Shown here piece after piece: positions 12,575 to 25,535 of a stretch of 64,000 bases of DNA (positions within the stretch are counted from its first letter, which is position 1; each line of letters opens with the position of its first letter). Source of the DNA: Trochalopteron elliotii. Taxonomy: Eukaryota; Chordata; Aves; Passeriformes; Leiothrichidae. The DNA lies in the NCBI GenBank assembly GCA_024734555.1, contig JANPWX010000548.1, positions 1,063,382 through 1,127,381 on the forward strand, in the 5' to 3' direction. The translations under genes were made by a program, and so were the position numbers. The notes beneath the pieces were generated by a model. It was not told the origin of the DNA. It was given only the letters and a program-made list of their open reading frames with translations, and ran no database searches.

Positions 12575-12892
12575 CGCGCGGGGTTCGGTACCGCGGGGGG
12601 TTCGGTTCCGCTGCCCATCGCCCCGCAGTCCCCGGGGCCGTGGGACGTCACCCATGTCCCGGTGTCCCGGCCGGCGCGCTGCTTTCCCTCTCCGTGCGGT
12701 GGTTTCCCCGCAAATAAAGCAGCGCTGCCCCCGCCCGGGGCTCCGCGCCCGGTGTGACCCGGATTGGTGCCGGTGTCCGAAGGCACCCGGTCATCCCCGG
12801 GGAGCATCGCTGGGGGCTGGTGTCTGCCTTACATAAGGGATGCTCTCGATGCATGGACATTGCGTCTTCGGGCAGATGTGTCCCGTGGTCGC

Positions 12893-12988
12893 CTCTTCCA
12901 GGAGAAATTGAACAGGTGGCTACACTGGGCAGGGACCGGGTGATCTGTAAGGTCCATTCCAACCCTTTGACGTTCTGTGGCTCCTGAA
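12893..12988 (+). mobile_element. CR1 LINE 3' terminal fragment
   Basis: Short copy with 'gggtgatctgtaaggtcc', 'attccaaccctttgac' and a 'gttctgtggctcc' tail, matching the last bases of CR1 elements. Plus orientation, at the start of INPP5F intron 1. Confidence 0.75.
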
Positions 12989-13227
12989 GTGCTTCTAAAT
13001 TTTTCAGTGATTACAGGCTGTGTAAGTGGCAATTGCACGGAGCTCCGCTGTGTATTAATGTAAGACTGAAGGGAAGGCAGTGCGGACGAAAATTGAGATG
13101 GAATTGTGTAAAAGGGAATTTTGAAACAATGGTAATTGTCCTGTCCTACCTATGAGGTTACTCAGTAAGGGTTGTCTAAAATAAAATGCCACCCGTGGAA
13201 ATTATCTTGCTTTGTGTAATATGGGCT

Positions 13228-13322
13228 CCGTACCCATGGCAGGGGGTTGGAACAAAATGATCTATAAGGTCCCTTCCAAGCTAAACCATTCTATGAATTT
13301 TCATCATTCTTTGTGATTCTAA
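13228..13322 (+). mobile_element. CR1 LINE 3' terminal fragment
   Basis: Contains 'cccatggcagggggttgga', 'aaatgatctataaggtccc', 'ttccaagctaaaccattcta' and several ATTCT-type tail units. This is the classical 3' end of CR1. Plus orientation, in INPP5F intron 1. Confidence 0.88.
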
Positions 13323-16300
13323 TATGTAGCTTTCATTTAAAGGACCATGCTGACCCTGCTTAGATGCTAAAGGAACTCTAAATAGCTGGGTGTTTCACCA
13401 AACATGTGGCAGGCTGCACAGATGTTACTTACAGCTTTCTAAAACTGGGATCTGTTATGCTAAAAAAGTATGTATATGACCATGTTGGCTATCTGAGTAC
13501 AGTAGACTTTATGAGCTTCTGTGGAAGGCTGGACAAACTTTAAACATAAACATCAAATACCGTTGTTATCTGGGTGTTTCCAAAGATCTGTTTTTCATAC
13601 TGCACTTTCCTGTGTTACATTTTCATGCTTGAGTTGTGTCTCCTCAGCGCAGTTTGTTTGTGTCTCTCAGATAAAATTGCAATCTGTGCCGAGTTAGCAT
13701 GACTAATTCTTGTCCATCAATTTCACTAATCCAGCAATACTTTGATTTGCAAGTGATCTTACGAAGTAATTGCTGTTAAGCTAGCAGACAGTACTGCCAG
13801 TCAGTGAAATGTGTGTTTTCACAGGGGGGAAAACCTCTCAGGTTTAGGTTTGTGATGGTTACAGCCGTCTGCATGGAATAAAAGCTCTTCCTTGACCCAC
13901 AGTAATTAAAACACCAATTAGTGATCTGTAGTTCTGCAGATTAGTGTCTGATAACTTTAACTTTTAAAAACATCAATGCCTTTCTTTCACGCAGCCACTG
14001 CTGTGTTTTATTTTTTCTTGGTGCTCCTTAACTTCGTGGAGGCTTTACCAGTGCCCAGCAGTTTGTCTGCCCGCTGCTCCAGCAGCGTTTTGTCCTTTTC
14101 CTGCCTCTGCATTTTCAGGCAGTTTCCATGTGATCCCTATTGTGTGTGACCTGCAGATTAACGAAAGGTAATGTGATATTGAAGTCCCCTGGCCTGCTTG
14201 AAACTCTCAATTGTTAGCGATGCTTTCCCATTTCCATGTGTTTGCAGCTTTGTTTTTCCAGCCCTGTCTGTGGATCATCTTGACAGCAGACTCCAGGTCT
14301 GTGAAATGAAATACCTCAGTAGGTTGAAAGTGAGCCCAAGAAAGGACCAGTTCTCTCACAGGAAGTGTTTCTTGGATCAATAGCTCTTTCTTGTATTAAG
14401 ACAAAACTGCATATCCTCAAGTTTGCAATTTTGTTCCATTTGACCATTTATTATTGAGGCCACTGCCCGGAAATGAGTAAATGGATTTCTGCGTGATGAG
14501 TCACTGCCGTGTTAAAAGAAACAACAAAGTCATAACTGGTGTTCATTGACATGTTTAATAATCTGTCAAAAGGCTGTGATCTAGCTGTGTGTCTCTGCTT
14601 GGTTTTGGAGGCCTTGGTTTTAAAAATTCTGTCTCACAGAGGCTGCTCTGAATTAATCTTTGGACATTCATGGGTTGAAATAGATAATACTGGTAAAACC
14701 TTGCAAATCATTACTTGAGAGGGTAGGTTTGACTCTGAAGAGCTGATGCTGAGTTTTAAAGCACTCTCCTCCCTCACCTATAAAGGCATGTTCAGATATT
14801 TGCTAATGTTGAGAGCTGTATTTCTGACCTCTTTGAATCATGGAGATAACAGCTTGAATAATAAAAAAAAGGCAAATAATCTTGGTAAATATTTGCCATA
14901 AGCAAAGTCTGAGGTTGGGCCTCATTTGAAGGATGTCAGCCTGTGTTTACAAGATGTTTCTGTTTTTTTTTTTTTTTTTTTATTCTCTAAAGTGAAAGCA
15001 CTAATGAGTCACCTGCAGGAAATCCATGAATCACTTTGGCATCATAGATTTTTTTTTTTTTTTAAGAATTTGGCTGTCAAGGGTGTACTTTTTTTCAATG
15101 TAGTGAAAAAACATGCTGTTCAACCATGCCTTAAATGCCTTACATGAGGTCTTGGTCAGGATTTCACTCTTGGATTACTCTGTTTATGCTCTGTGTGGCT
15201 GCTCCTGACTGGTAGTTCCACACAGATTACAAATATTTTTTTATTGATGATACTTGTATAATTTGTGTGTTTATATTTGCATATGTATACATATATGTGT
15301 GTGTGTGTAAAGGATAAAAAGTGTTGAAGACACTGAATTCTCCTCACTGCTTTTTAGCAGTGGAAGAAGGAATGAGACTGTTACGGTGTGAAAGCTTCTC
15401 TTATCATTGTGCTGGCCTTGATCATACCCCAGGCACTAATGTCAAATAAGATTAGGAACAGTTGCTGCTAAAACTATTTCTTGTAATTGTGCTGATTCCC
15501 ACTGCTCTGGAAAAAAAAAAAAACCTACCAAATATTTTGAGGAGTACACAAATTGGAATTAGTCTAACACAGCTTTTGGGGATGTCATACTCAAAGGCTG
15601 TGTTGCCTCTGCCTGAAAGAGTAAGGTGGGTTAAGCTGTGTTTTACCTCTGGAACTGTGAACTAGAGGCAGATGAGCATTTGTTTGTTTCGAACAAACAC
15701 TTTAGGAATTTATTATTACATGTTCATTTTCATCTGTTGAAAATGGTTGTGAGTCAGCAACAGCAACTGAAGCAATGCACTTTAAATACTTTTAATGAGG
15801 GATGTGTTACCAAATGGTGTTTTCAGAGTAGCAGGGGACACATTGCAGGTTATGTGTCAGTCTGATAGTGTGAAATCATCTCTGAATCACAAATCATAGG
15901 GTCATCTAATATTCCAGCTGTGTGCTTGCCTTGCTCCTCAAAGGCATTGCAGGAGTCATATAGAAATGACTTGTCAGAATTCCTGAGCTCTTCTTCATGG
16001 CTGTAGACAGGAGGAGGAGGAGGAGGAGCAGCTCCTTTGTGGGAAGTCTGGAAGTGCTCAGGTGAAGGCCTTGGGCTAGTGAATGGTGTAAGGAGTGATG
16101 CCACTGCTGCCAAGACATGTATTGCTAAGTTTAAGTCTACAGAGCAGTCCTAGACGTGGCTCTGAGAGGTGACAGCCTGAGTGTGAAGTCATTCTACTGA
16201 GCTATTTCATATGAAATTGCCTTCCTGAATTTCAGTAGTATGTCTTGGAAACTGCCTGTCTATTCTGGGAAACGAATTCCACAGGAGGCTGGAGCTTTAC

Positions 16301-19300
16301 AAAAATTATCTCTGTATTTCGAGTTACTTCATAAGGAACCTCAAGCTGTTTTTTGACACCTTTTTAGCTGCAGTGGGTACTGCACTGCCTCTCACCCTTG
16401 CTTGCTCATTCTGTTCCCTCTTTTCCCTACTCTCTTCTTGGTTGTCAGCACCACGTACTTGTGGTGTATGTGACAAACCAGATGTCAGAACTGATCTGCA
16501 TTAGCTGCAGCCCAGCGAGAATGTAGGCTGAAAAAATCTCCCCTGGTGCTGCTTTCTCCTTCCTGTGAAAGAGAACAGAGGGGACCAGGGGAATGGGCTG
16601 GGCTGATTAAATATTGCATATATTCTATAGCCTTTGTCTGATTAAATATTGCATACTTTTAGTTGCTGTTGTAGCTTCTGACTCTGAGCTGAGATCTTCC
16701 TATATATTTATCAGAGGGAAATGATTTTCTACTTTTTATAAGTAAGATGTACTTTGTAACTCCATCCATGGTTCTTTTTAAAGAGCATAGTAACCCTAAA
16801 ACTGAGACTTAGGTGGGTTGATAGTGTGTTAAAGCCCAGCCTGGTGAGAAGGAAATAAACCTTGAGGTGAGGTGTTTACTTTCCTGTTAAACCATCCACG
16901 TGATGAGTTGAATATGACGGGGGTGTTCCTCTCTCTTTTTTTCTCCTTCTATGAAGAGTTCTGAAAATGCCAAACTTGTCCCAACTCAGATGTGTGGATG
17001 TCTTGGAATTCCTGCCCTTGCCGAAATGACCTGAGGTTTTAAATACATTAAAAATTCCTAAAGCTTCATGTCTTGATATTGTGGTGTTGCTGGTTGGGTT
17101 TGTTTTTTTTTTCCTTCCCCCAGAATGAAAATTAATCTAATTTAAGTGGATTTCTGTGGCTTGTATTTTGCTGGCAGAGGTGACTCATCTTTGATCTCAT
17201 GAGCAAGTATTAACTAAATATTGAATAGGAAATTGCAGACTAACTGCAGCTAAAATATTTAGAACAGAGGACCCTGATTTCAATTAAGAAAGGTCTGCAT
17301 CTGTACTAAGGGCTTGTGGTTTTTTCATCTGAGAACACTGTTCTTCTTGTTAGGCTGTTTCACAGTTAAATGGTGTGGGTGATATTTCAGCTGTATGTGT
17401 AAGGAAACATTAAAACTTGTGATTTTAAGTTTTAAACTCTGAACTGCAGGACAAGGCAGCCACTTGTTGGATATGCTGCTTGTGTTCTTTCCAAACAACT
17501 GTTGTAGATTGGAATGGGATAGAAAATAAAGTAATGGGAGTGGAATATCAAGAAGAGGTTCTGTATCTAGAAGAAGGATTTGGAAATAGTGCAGAAACTG
17601 TTTTTTATTAAAGCTTGGCTTTAGTAAACAGGAATATTAATACTTAATCCTCAGTGGTATTCTCTTGCTCCAAACATCTTCCCCAATAAAAACTGGGAGA
17701 GGATTGTTTTCCTGAAAAGCTGAACCCAAATGAATGAAATAGCACTTGAACATAGAGGTTTTCCTTTTAAGGCAGAAATCTTCCTTGAATAGAGCCCTGG
17801 AGCAGTGTTTGCTGAGTCTCTGGAAAACTGAAAACAAGGCCCTTGAACATGCTTTGAACTGGAAAACAGAATTCTGAGCCAAATTTAAAAGTAAATGACC
17901 TTACCCAAGAGGTAGTTGTAAGATGTAAATGGCAAATAGGCTGATCTGTCATTAATTGTTATATTTCAGACTTTTTTTTTCCTTGTCTGTTTCTCAGTTA
18001 AGGAAAAAGAGCAATTTTTGCAGGTAGGGGTGATGGTGAAGTTTTTCCCTATATATAAATTCCTTCCAGTAACATTTAAATAATATGTTGCTGCTTGTTG
18101 CTTGATATCTGAGTAGTCAAATTGTCCCCAATAGTTAAAAAAAATAAATAAAAGGAGGAATATGGGAGGCAGGGAATGGTTTGAAATAGTGTCTGTTTTT
18201 GAAAGACATGCCAAATTTTTGGCATTTAAGGGAGTTTAACTCCCTTATTTAGTGTTAGAAACGGTTGTTTCCAATCCATAACTCTTCTTGTGCTTTGAGG
18301 CTGATTAGTTGGACAATCAGAGAGGAAAGTTAATTATGGCATCAGAAGAGCAGGTGACAGTGAGGGAAACTTTACCTTGCTTGGACTTGGCTCACGCTGT
18401 AATTCTCTCATGGCTCTTAAGAAGCATTAGCATAAGTCAGCTCAGTGATTAGTAAAACAAACTAATTTCCATAATTGTGAAATCCTTCTGCTCAGTAAAT
18501 GTTTATATTTTAAATTTTTGAGCATAGGATATCTTTCTTGTGTTCTTCTTCCAGTGTAGCTGTAGCTGAGCAAACTTTTAATAGACAATCTTTAGATGGA
18601 GTGAACATAGTGTTTAAGCTGTCAGTTTTGTAAGTAGGTTTGAATAAAATCTTTCCCCTGCCTGATTGATAGTTTCCTTCTTGCAGAGTAAATAGGATTA
18701 AAAAAAAATGCAGACAACCTACTGCTTTCTTAGCTTTAAGGGTAGATCCTCAAAGAACTTGAGCTTTGTTGAAATACCAGCTAAAAATGGGAATGAATGT
18801 GTGTTGGTGTGGAATAATATTAATTAGTGCAGAGTTGTTGCTTTTGGAAGGATAAAAGATATTTTTTCCTTTGCTGTTTTACTTCTGAGAGAATGTGTTT
18901 GCTAATGGAGTTCAGCAATGTGAAGAATAAAGGGAACCTCTAAAGTTTAAAGAAAAAAATAAAGCCAAACCAACCAACCAAAAAACCAAACCTCTGAGCT
19001 CCAGTGGCTTGGCACTTATTTGCATTTTAAGAGTCCCTGTTGAGTGGTTTTCTGAATGGTATTTACAGGTTTGTGGAAGGGATGCAAGGACCTGATTTTT
19101 GTTTCAAATGGTTGAAATGCACATTTGTGGCATGTATTTAGCCACCTACACCAGTGGTGTCTAAAGTGGGGTGCACACTCATTTTGGGTGTCAAGGCAGT
19201 CCATTAGAGATGTTGGAAGAAAATATTTTGTACCATTAATCAAGATAAATGCTGTTTTAAAATAGTGCCTATTCATCCATTAAAAACCTCTTATCTTTAG

Positions 19301-22300
19301 TATGTTTTATAATGCATGCAATATAAATTATTTACGTGTTCTGCTGCACTAATGAATAAATACACATATTTGGGCTATGTGCTAATTTTGTTTTTCTTGG
19401 TGTGGCATTTGACAGAAAAGTTTGGAGGCCAGTGATGCCCAGGGTCAGAGTCTGTTTGGAGCAAACACTGCTGACAGCAGTTTGTTTCCACTCCTGGGAC
19501 AGGCCTTCCTTGTGCAGCCCCGTGTGCCATTGGACACTCTCCAGACAACTGAACCCTTTCCGTATGTTTTCCAGTTTCCCAAGCAATGCCTGGTGACTCA
19601 AGGGATTTTCTGACTGCACCAGAATACAGAGAAGTATTTCTTTATCCAGATGAGTAGCAGGGATTCATTTTTGTTGGGTGCTTTCTCTGGGACTTGGACC
19701 CTGCTTTGGCAGCAGCAATACAAATGTCATGTAGAAATGCTCCCGGCCCCAGTGCTTTAAATCTGTCACTGAATTGTTTGACCTGTTTGTGTTCATCTCT
19801 TTTAATGCTGAGATATTGAAGGGAGGTGTCCCAATAAAGCAGGTGATCAGCTGAAGGGATCACTTGTTTAAAGTTTGGAGGAGAGCATGCAAGTAAATAA
19901 AATTAACACTTCACACTGAATGTCTCAATGCTCCATCTTTCTGCAAGTAGCTTAAATGCAGTTTTAAAAATCTGTGTTGAAAGGAAAACTCAAGTAGCCT
20001 AAGTTTTATTTTTATAAATAGTACTTTATTTCCTCCAAGAGAAAGAAGTTCAACTTTATATTCTTAAGCCTTCCCAGTTAATTTGTAATCTCTTAATCCT
20101 GGCTAAAATTCCAGAACACTATTCTAAGATGAACTGAAGCTTGGAAGCAGACTTTCTTTTGAAAAGCCACAAGAGGTCATAAAGGTCAAGTAATGCTAAT
20201 AATAAAGTCTTGTAGTTGTTTTTGATCTAAAGCAGACACAGTTTAAAGAAAAAATAACCCCTGAAATCTATTTTAAAATAGTATTGAAGCTTCTTCCTGA
20301 AAATTAACACTTCTGGTGTTAAAATCTACATTAGCAGAGCTGCCTGATTTATTTTGGCTATACATAGTCAAATGACATGAGTCATTCTGCTTTTATTTTT
20401 TCTATATAAATATCTGTGGCTTGTGTTGAATGGTGAAAATGATGGAGAATTAGTGCTCTGCCAGAGTCCAGGAAGGCTTTTTGAGAACTGACACGTTAAT
20501 GTCCATGCTTATACACTTAGGTGTAACCTGAAGGAAATTCAGTGATGATGTGCATGTTTTATATCGGGTACACTGTCAGGAAACACTTTCTAGCTGAGGT
20601 TCATTCCCAAATGCCAACAAGGAGGGAGATAAGAGGTGTGTGTGCCCTCTGAGCTACAGCAAGATTGGAAGAGAAATAATTACAGCTTCTCAATGGACTG
20701 AACCAGGCAGTGGCTCAGTAGTATGGGCTGGATTCAAATTATAACAAATTAAATATTTTTTTTTCTTCCTGCCTTCTCCAGAGGAAGCTGCCAGCTCCAG
20801 ACTCTCCAGACTTGCCTCCAGCCATTCTGTGTTGAGCAAGTGGTTTATCCCAAAGCAGTGGTTTGTTTTCTTACCAGAGCTTGTGCCTGACCTTGGAACA
20901 ACTCAGCTGGTGGTAGAGAGCAGAAAGAGCCAGAAAGCAGTTTTGGGTTTTGATGCTCTTCCAGGTTGCTTTTGTGTCACCTTTATCAGGGTTATGTTTG
21001 TGTAAGCACAGAGAATTAGAGACTTTATCTGGTGTTGCAGGGCTCTGCATCGCTGCTGGGGAGCTCTGAGGGTGGTGCTGGAAGTCAATCACATCAAAGC
21101 TGGTTTTGTTCTGAATTTGTGGCACGAGTTCTGTTGTGCTGCAACTGAATGCTGATACAATCACTGTGGATGGTAAATGCAGTGCAGTGGGCATTCATCT
21201 CTGACAGGAATCAGCAAAAAAACCCCAACATTTGTTTTAGTAGCTTGAATTTATTAAGTAGGGTAAGGGAAGGAATGAGCAATCTTGTACTTCAGGATGG
21301 AGACTTGGTGAGCAAGTGTATACATCAGAGTGTTAAGGCCTGTCAAACACTGGCAGTTCTCTCAGATTTAAACACATTGAGGACAGCAGAGAATTCCTCA
21401 AGTCAGGGAAGATCTTCCATGGGACTCATCTCACTGCTCACAGTGATTCTTTCTGGACACAGCTTCTGACTTCCTGCAGTGACTGAGCAGACACTGCTCT
21501 TTTGTCATCAGCACAATGCTGGAAGAAGTTTGTTTCAACGTCATTGTGTTGCAGTTTAGAGTTGATAAATCTTTATTCCTGGCTCTGTGAGGCTCAAAAG
21601 AGGACTAGTATGACATTTATAGGAAGTTAAGCTTGGGGAAACAAGAGTAACTATTGATAAATTGTATTTCACATTACATCTCAAAACATTGTTTTGTCTG
21701 TAAGGAAAGGTTAAAGTTTGCTTTGATAGAGCCTTGTGGTGGTTAATTCTCACTGATAGGCATTTCTTTAAAAAAGAAAAAGAAATCAAGTTTGTCATGA
21801 GTTCTTTCAGCTTTCAGGAGTCAGAAATGTGGCCAGGTCTCACATATGCTACCTGAAAACTTTCAACTGAGGATTTTCAGTTTTGTTTTGTATGGTTATT
21901 TTCTTTTTATGACTTCAAAAGGATGTGGATATCTTCTGTGGCACATATCACTGTCTACCATCTTGGGCTGCCTCTTAAATTCTGTAAAATATAATACAGT
22001 TAAATACTTACATCCTGCAGGCTTGCAGTTATCATTCTTGATCTCTGAATCTTTGCTTATGTAATGATTTTATGTAGTGGCTGTATTTTTCAAAGATACA
22101 AGATAGTGACTGGAGATTGCTGCTGCCAGTTTTACCAAATGGCAGCAAGGGAACAGTCTTGATCAATTTTAGTGTTAGGCAAAACTTGGAGACAGCTTCT
22201 GCCTATACAGAGTAAATAAGGAGTGCATGAAGGCCCCTCTTTGGGGATGGATGGGGAGATTATATTTAAACCTTTATTTTGTTTGGTTCATCCATCTCTT

Positions 22301-23735
22301 ATTTCCAGAGTTTACTCACCAGGAGCAAGAGGTTCATATTGGTATTTACTGTAGTGACATTTATTCAGCATAATTGGGTGTTGGCTCTGAGTGAGATATG
22401 GCTGTCACACAGGAAATTGAATTCTAACCAATAACAAACTTCTAATCAGGCTGGAACCAGATATGTTTTATTTAGTTTAGAAAACTGGGTTGCTTCTGTG
22501 CTGTTACACATACTTTCCTATAGAAAGTTCTTCAGAAATAGTGTAATAAAAATAAATTTTGTGATGCTGTCACTAAAAGGAGGTGCAGTGTGATTCCACA
22601 ATTGTTGCTTTCTCACAGCCTACAAGCATTTCTCCTGTAAGACTTCTTTGCATCTTGGACACTGAAAAAAGCATGCTAATCCCCTGATATATTGCTAAAT
22701 ATGTCTTTTTTTTCCCCCCTATGTCCTGCCTTCCCCATGGAAAATTTTCATCAAGCAGTCAGCCTTTACCATTAGTAGCTTGATAATCACACTTAGCTCA
22801 GAGCCAGTGCTGCCCAGCTGGTGGATCTGTATTTGCTGTCTTTAAACTCTGGAAGTGGAATATGCATTTGATTCCAAATACATTCTCTTCTTTTCCAAAG
22901 CTTGTCTGTACTTACAGTTTAGAGCCATTTCTCATTGTGTCTCTGCTGCTGGGGTCGTGGGATTCCTGTAAAAGGCTTGAATTGTCTGGTGCTGCTGTCA
23001 GAGCAACAGAGCAATAGAACATCTGTGTGAAACCCACTTGTCTGTGCAGTCCCCAGCACTAGTTTTTTGTGTCCTTTTACAGAAAGGTCTAAAATATTGG
23101 TTTCTTATTACTCTAATTAAAACAAAAAAAATCTTGTTTCTTCATTCTTTAATCTCTTGTAAACTCCTAGAGGAAAGCTCTGGATAGCAAGTGAGGTTTT
23201 CTTGCTGATATCTTGTCACAGGAGGAAATCAGAGTTTTAGAAAGACGTCTAGAACATCTTCTAGGTTACTGGGCTTATGGTAGCCATGGTAAACCTTCAC
23301 TTATTTGGTTCTTTAAATTCCTCCTGTGCCTGGCTTTGTTTGCTGCTTGATATCTCTGGCTTTTGGCTATCATGGGGGAAATATGAATTTAAAGCTAATT
23401 ACAAAGATGGCAAGAAGTAGATGAAGTGAGAAGAGTCCCAGGGTGAAGACAAAACTGGGATTGTGTGGGTGAACTGGGAAAGAAGGTGGAAGGTTTGGGA
23501 GTGGCTTGCCTGCATTCCTCTTTGCTGGTGGTGCAGATTTCCCTCTCAGCACAGAGATACTCCTGTGTGTTATTTGGAGTGAAACTGAGCTCAGGCTGAT
23601 CTAGAGCATGTTCTGTACGAGCACAAATCTGTCAGGAGGACACAACATGTGTTCAGGAACTTCAGCAAGGGTCGAGGGCACATCAAACCCTTCAGTCTGT
23701 CTTAGTCACCATCACTGATTTCCTGATGCTCAGCT
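13323..23735 (+). other. INPP5F: INPP5F intron 1, main part, no exon seen
   Basis: About 10 kb of AT-rich intronic sequence. Visible low-complexity features are poly(T) runs near 14,962-14,980 and 15,050-15,064, an alternating TA/TG stretch near 15,284-15,310, a GAG triplet run near 16,010-16,029, a direct repeat of 'ctgattaaatattgcata' near 16,604 and 16,640, and a CCAA-type stretch near 18,965-18,992. No additional coding exon, RNA gene or clear mobile element was recognised. Confidence 0.5.
15284..15310. repeat. TA/TG microsatellite
   Basis: Alternating purine-pyrimidine run, 'atacatatatgtgtgtgtgt' type, in INPP5F intron 1. Short enough to be ordinary background. Confidence 0.7.
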
Positions 23736-24065
23736 GTGTCAGTCTCCTGAAGAATTTCATTTTATTCTGGCATGGTTCACACAGGGTTCTGTGTCAGTCT
23801 CCTTAGAAATTTCATTTTATTCTGACATGGTTCACACAGGGTTCTGTGTCAGTCTCCTTAAGAAGTTCATTTTATTCTGACATGGTTCACACAGGGTTCT
23901 GTGTCAGTCTCCTTAAGAAGTTCATTTTATTCTGGCATGGTTCACACAGGGTTCTGTGTCAGTCTCCTGAAGAATTTCATTTTATTCTGACATGGTTCAC
24001 ACAGGGTTCTGTGTCAGTCTCCTTAGAAATTTCATTTTATTCTGACATGGTTCACACAAGGTTCT
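23736..24065. repeat. 55-bp minisatellite, six units
   Basis: Six consecutive units, each exactly 55 bases, start with GTGTCAGTCTCCT at 23736, 23791, 23846, 23901, 23956 and 24011. A decayed seventh begins at 24066. Units differ at a few positions and fall into three types by their internal segment: a (cctgaagaatttc), b (ccttagaaatttc) and c (ccttaagaagttc), in the order a-b-c-c-a-b. It lies in INPP5F intron 1. Because 55 is not a multiple of three, the long open frame running through it reads the units in successive frames and is not a gene. Confidence 0.95.
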
Positions 24066-25454
24066 GTGCAGCTCAAGTCACTGTCTGGAGAAAGGAGGAA
24101 ACAGGAATTTGGTCCAGTGTGGTGACACACATTAATTGCAGCCCTGCATGCTGCTGCAACCATTGCTTTAAATTCTGCTGCTGTGGGCTTTTAGTTGTTG
24201 CTTGTCTGTGTCCAGGCACCTGTGATCCATCCCATTTAATGAGTTCATTCCAGGTCTACCCTGACTGCAACTGTTTCTATTGCAGCTCATGGAAATGCTT
24301 GTATTTAATGAGGAAAATAGCTGAAGCTAGTACTATTAAATGTTATACTGGAAGCTGGGAAAGCAATGTGTGTTCTTGGAATATCAAGGCCTCAATCACA
24401 AATGTTTCAAGGAGGATTCAGTGTTTTAGAACAAGTGTGTAAAAAATGAAATCACACTATCAGTTGTCACCTGCAGACCTCGGGTTTATAAGAAATGAAA
24501 GTATTGTAGATCAAGTGTTTATGTAGATGATTTGTATCTTTTGTGAGTTTCTTCTTTCAAATGTTCATCTACTTACACCAATAGAAAAGATATTAAATTT
24601 GTCTGGATGTTAAAACTGGAGAAACTCTTTTACCTTGGAACAAGTGTGTTTTGGTAAATAATGACAACCTTGTCCTTCATGGTATAGAAAAAAACTCCTT
24701 TTTGAGATATTTCTCTCCTACACAGATATTTGCTTTTAAGTATTTGTTTAAAGATTTGAAATAGGAATTTCATTCTTTCCCCCACTCTCAAATCCTTGAA
24801 CAGGTACTACACCACAGTTAGAAAGTAAATTTTCTTCCTGCTTTCTCTTCTACTTCCTATGTGGTTCACTGGAATTTGGTAAGAGTAGAACTAGAAACCA
24901 ACCTAAACCTTAACTGTGTGTGCTTTGGTATTCCATGTACTTGTGGAGAGTGTTTTAATAAAAGAGGAAGTGTCTGTGTGTGCATGTTTATGGAAAGAGG
25001 ATGTGAAAGTAATAGTAATTGGATACAAATGGGAGGGAGCTGGGGGTGAAAGGCAACATCTGCTGGGTTTTGAAGCTGTGCTGTTCACTCAGTGACCTCT
25101 ATTCAGTTTCACTACAGCCATGTAAGATTTTGCTTACCTTAACAATTCCAGTGGATATGAGAAGAATTAAGCCTCCATTAAATTCAGTTTCTGCCTCTTA
25201 AAACTACTTTCTCCCCCTCAAAAATCTGGAAAATCTGTGGTAGGGCTTTCTGTTGGTAACTTAGTCTTTTTGTTTGTTTGTTTTTTTTGTATCTACTTGG
25301 TAGCAAGCAAAAATGGACATGTGCCTCATCTTATTATTGCTGGAATTATTGTACATTTTCTACCTTCTAAGATGGGGAAAGTGGAGAGGGTGACTGGATT
25401 AATTGTCCTGTTTGATTTACTGTTTAAAAACAGGAGCTTTGATCTTTTTTGCAG
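24066..25454 (+). other. INPP5F: INPP5F intron 1, 3' end
   Basis: Ordinary AT-rich intron sequence leading to the exon 2 acceptor (pyrimidine tract then GCAG at 25451-25454). No other feature recognised. Confidence 0.6.
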
Positions 25455-25535
25455 CCACTGATCTTCTTTTGGCTTGGAACCCCATTTGTCTGGGCCTGGT
25501 AGAGGGAGTCATTGGTAAAGTCCAGCTGCATACAG
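25455..25535 (+). CDS. INPP5F: INPP5F exon 2
   Basis: Reads (A)[19 protein letters not shown] and onward, the conserved N-terminal part of the SAC region. It starts with two bases of a split codon, so exon 1 must end in phase 1. Acceptor TTGCAG, donor GTATGT; ends one base into an Asp codon. Confidence 0.95.

Larger units (their letters stand above)
12040..12850 (+). promoter_or_regulatory. INPP5F: INPP5F CpG-island promoter region (interrupted by gap)
   Basis: A GC- and CpG-rich island of at least 800 bases with an assembly gap in its middle. INPP5F exons 2-20 follow downstream on the plus strand and the first visible exon begins mid-codon, so a start-codon exon must lie upstream. This island is the only good candidate between exon 2 and the 2.3-kb island. 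The right flank after 12,575 has many CpGs and a GACGTCAC half-site near 12,644. No TATA box is evident. The exact start of transcription cannot be placed because of the gap. Confidence 0.65.

Noticed and set aside
11994..12836. Long open frames on both strands across 12.0-12.8 kb
   Set aside because: Most of their length is the run of unknown bases, which cannot contain stops; the flanks are G-rich low-complexity and CpG-island sequence.
23846..24442. 198-codon open frame on the plus strand
   Set aside because: It runs through the 55-bp minisatellite; since 55 is not divisible by three, the units are read in different frames. The rest matches no protein and lies in INPP5F intron 1.
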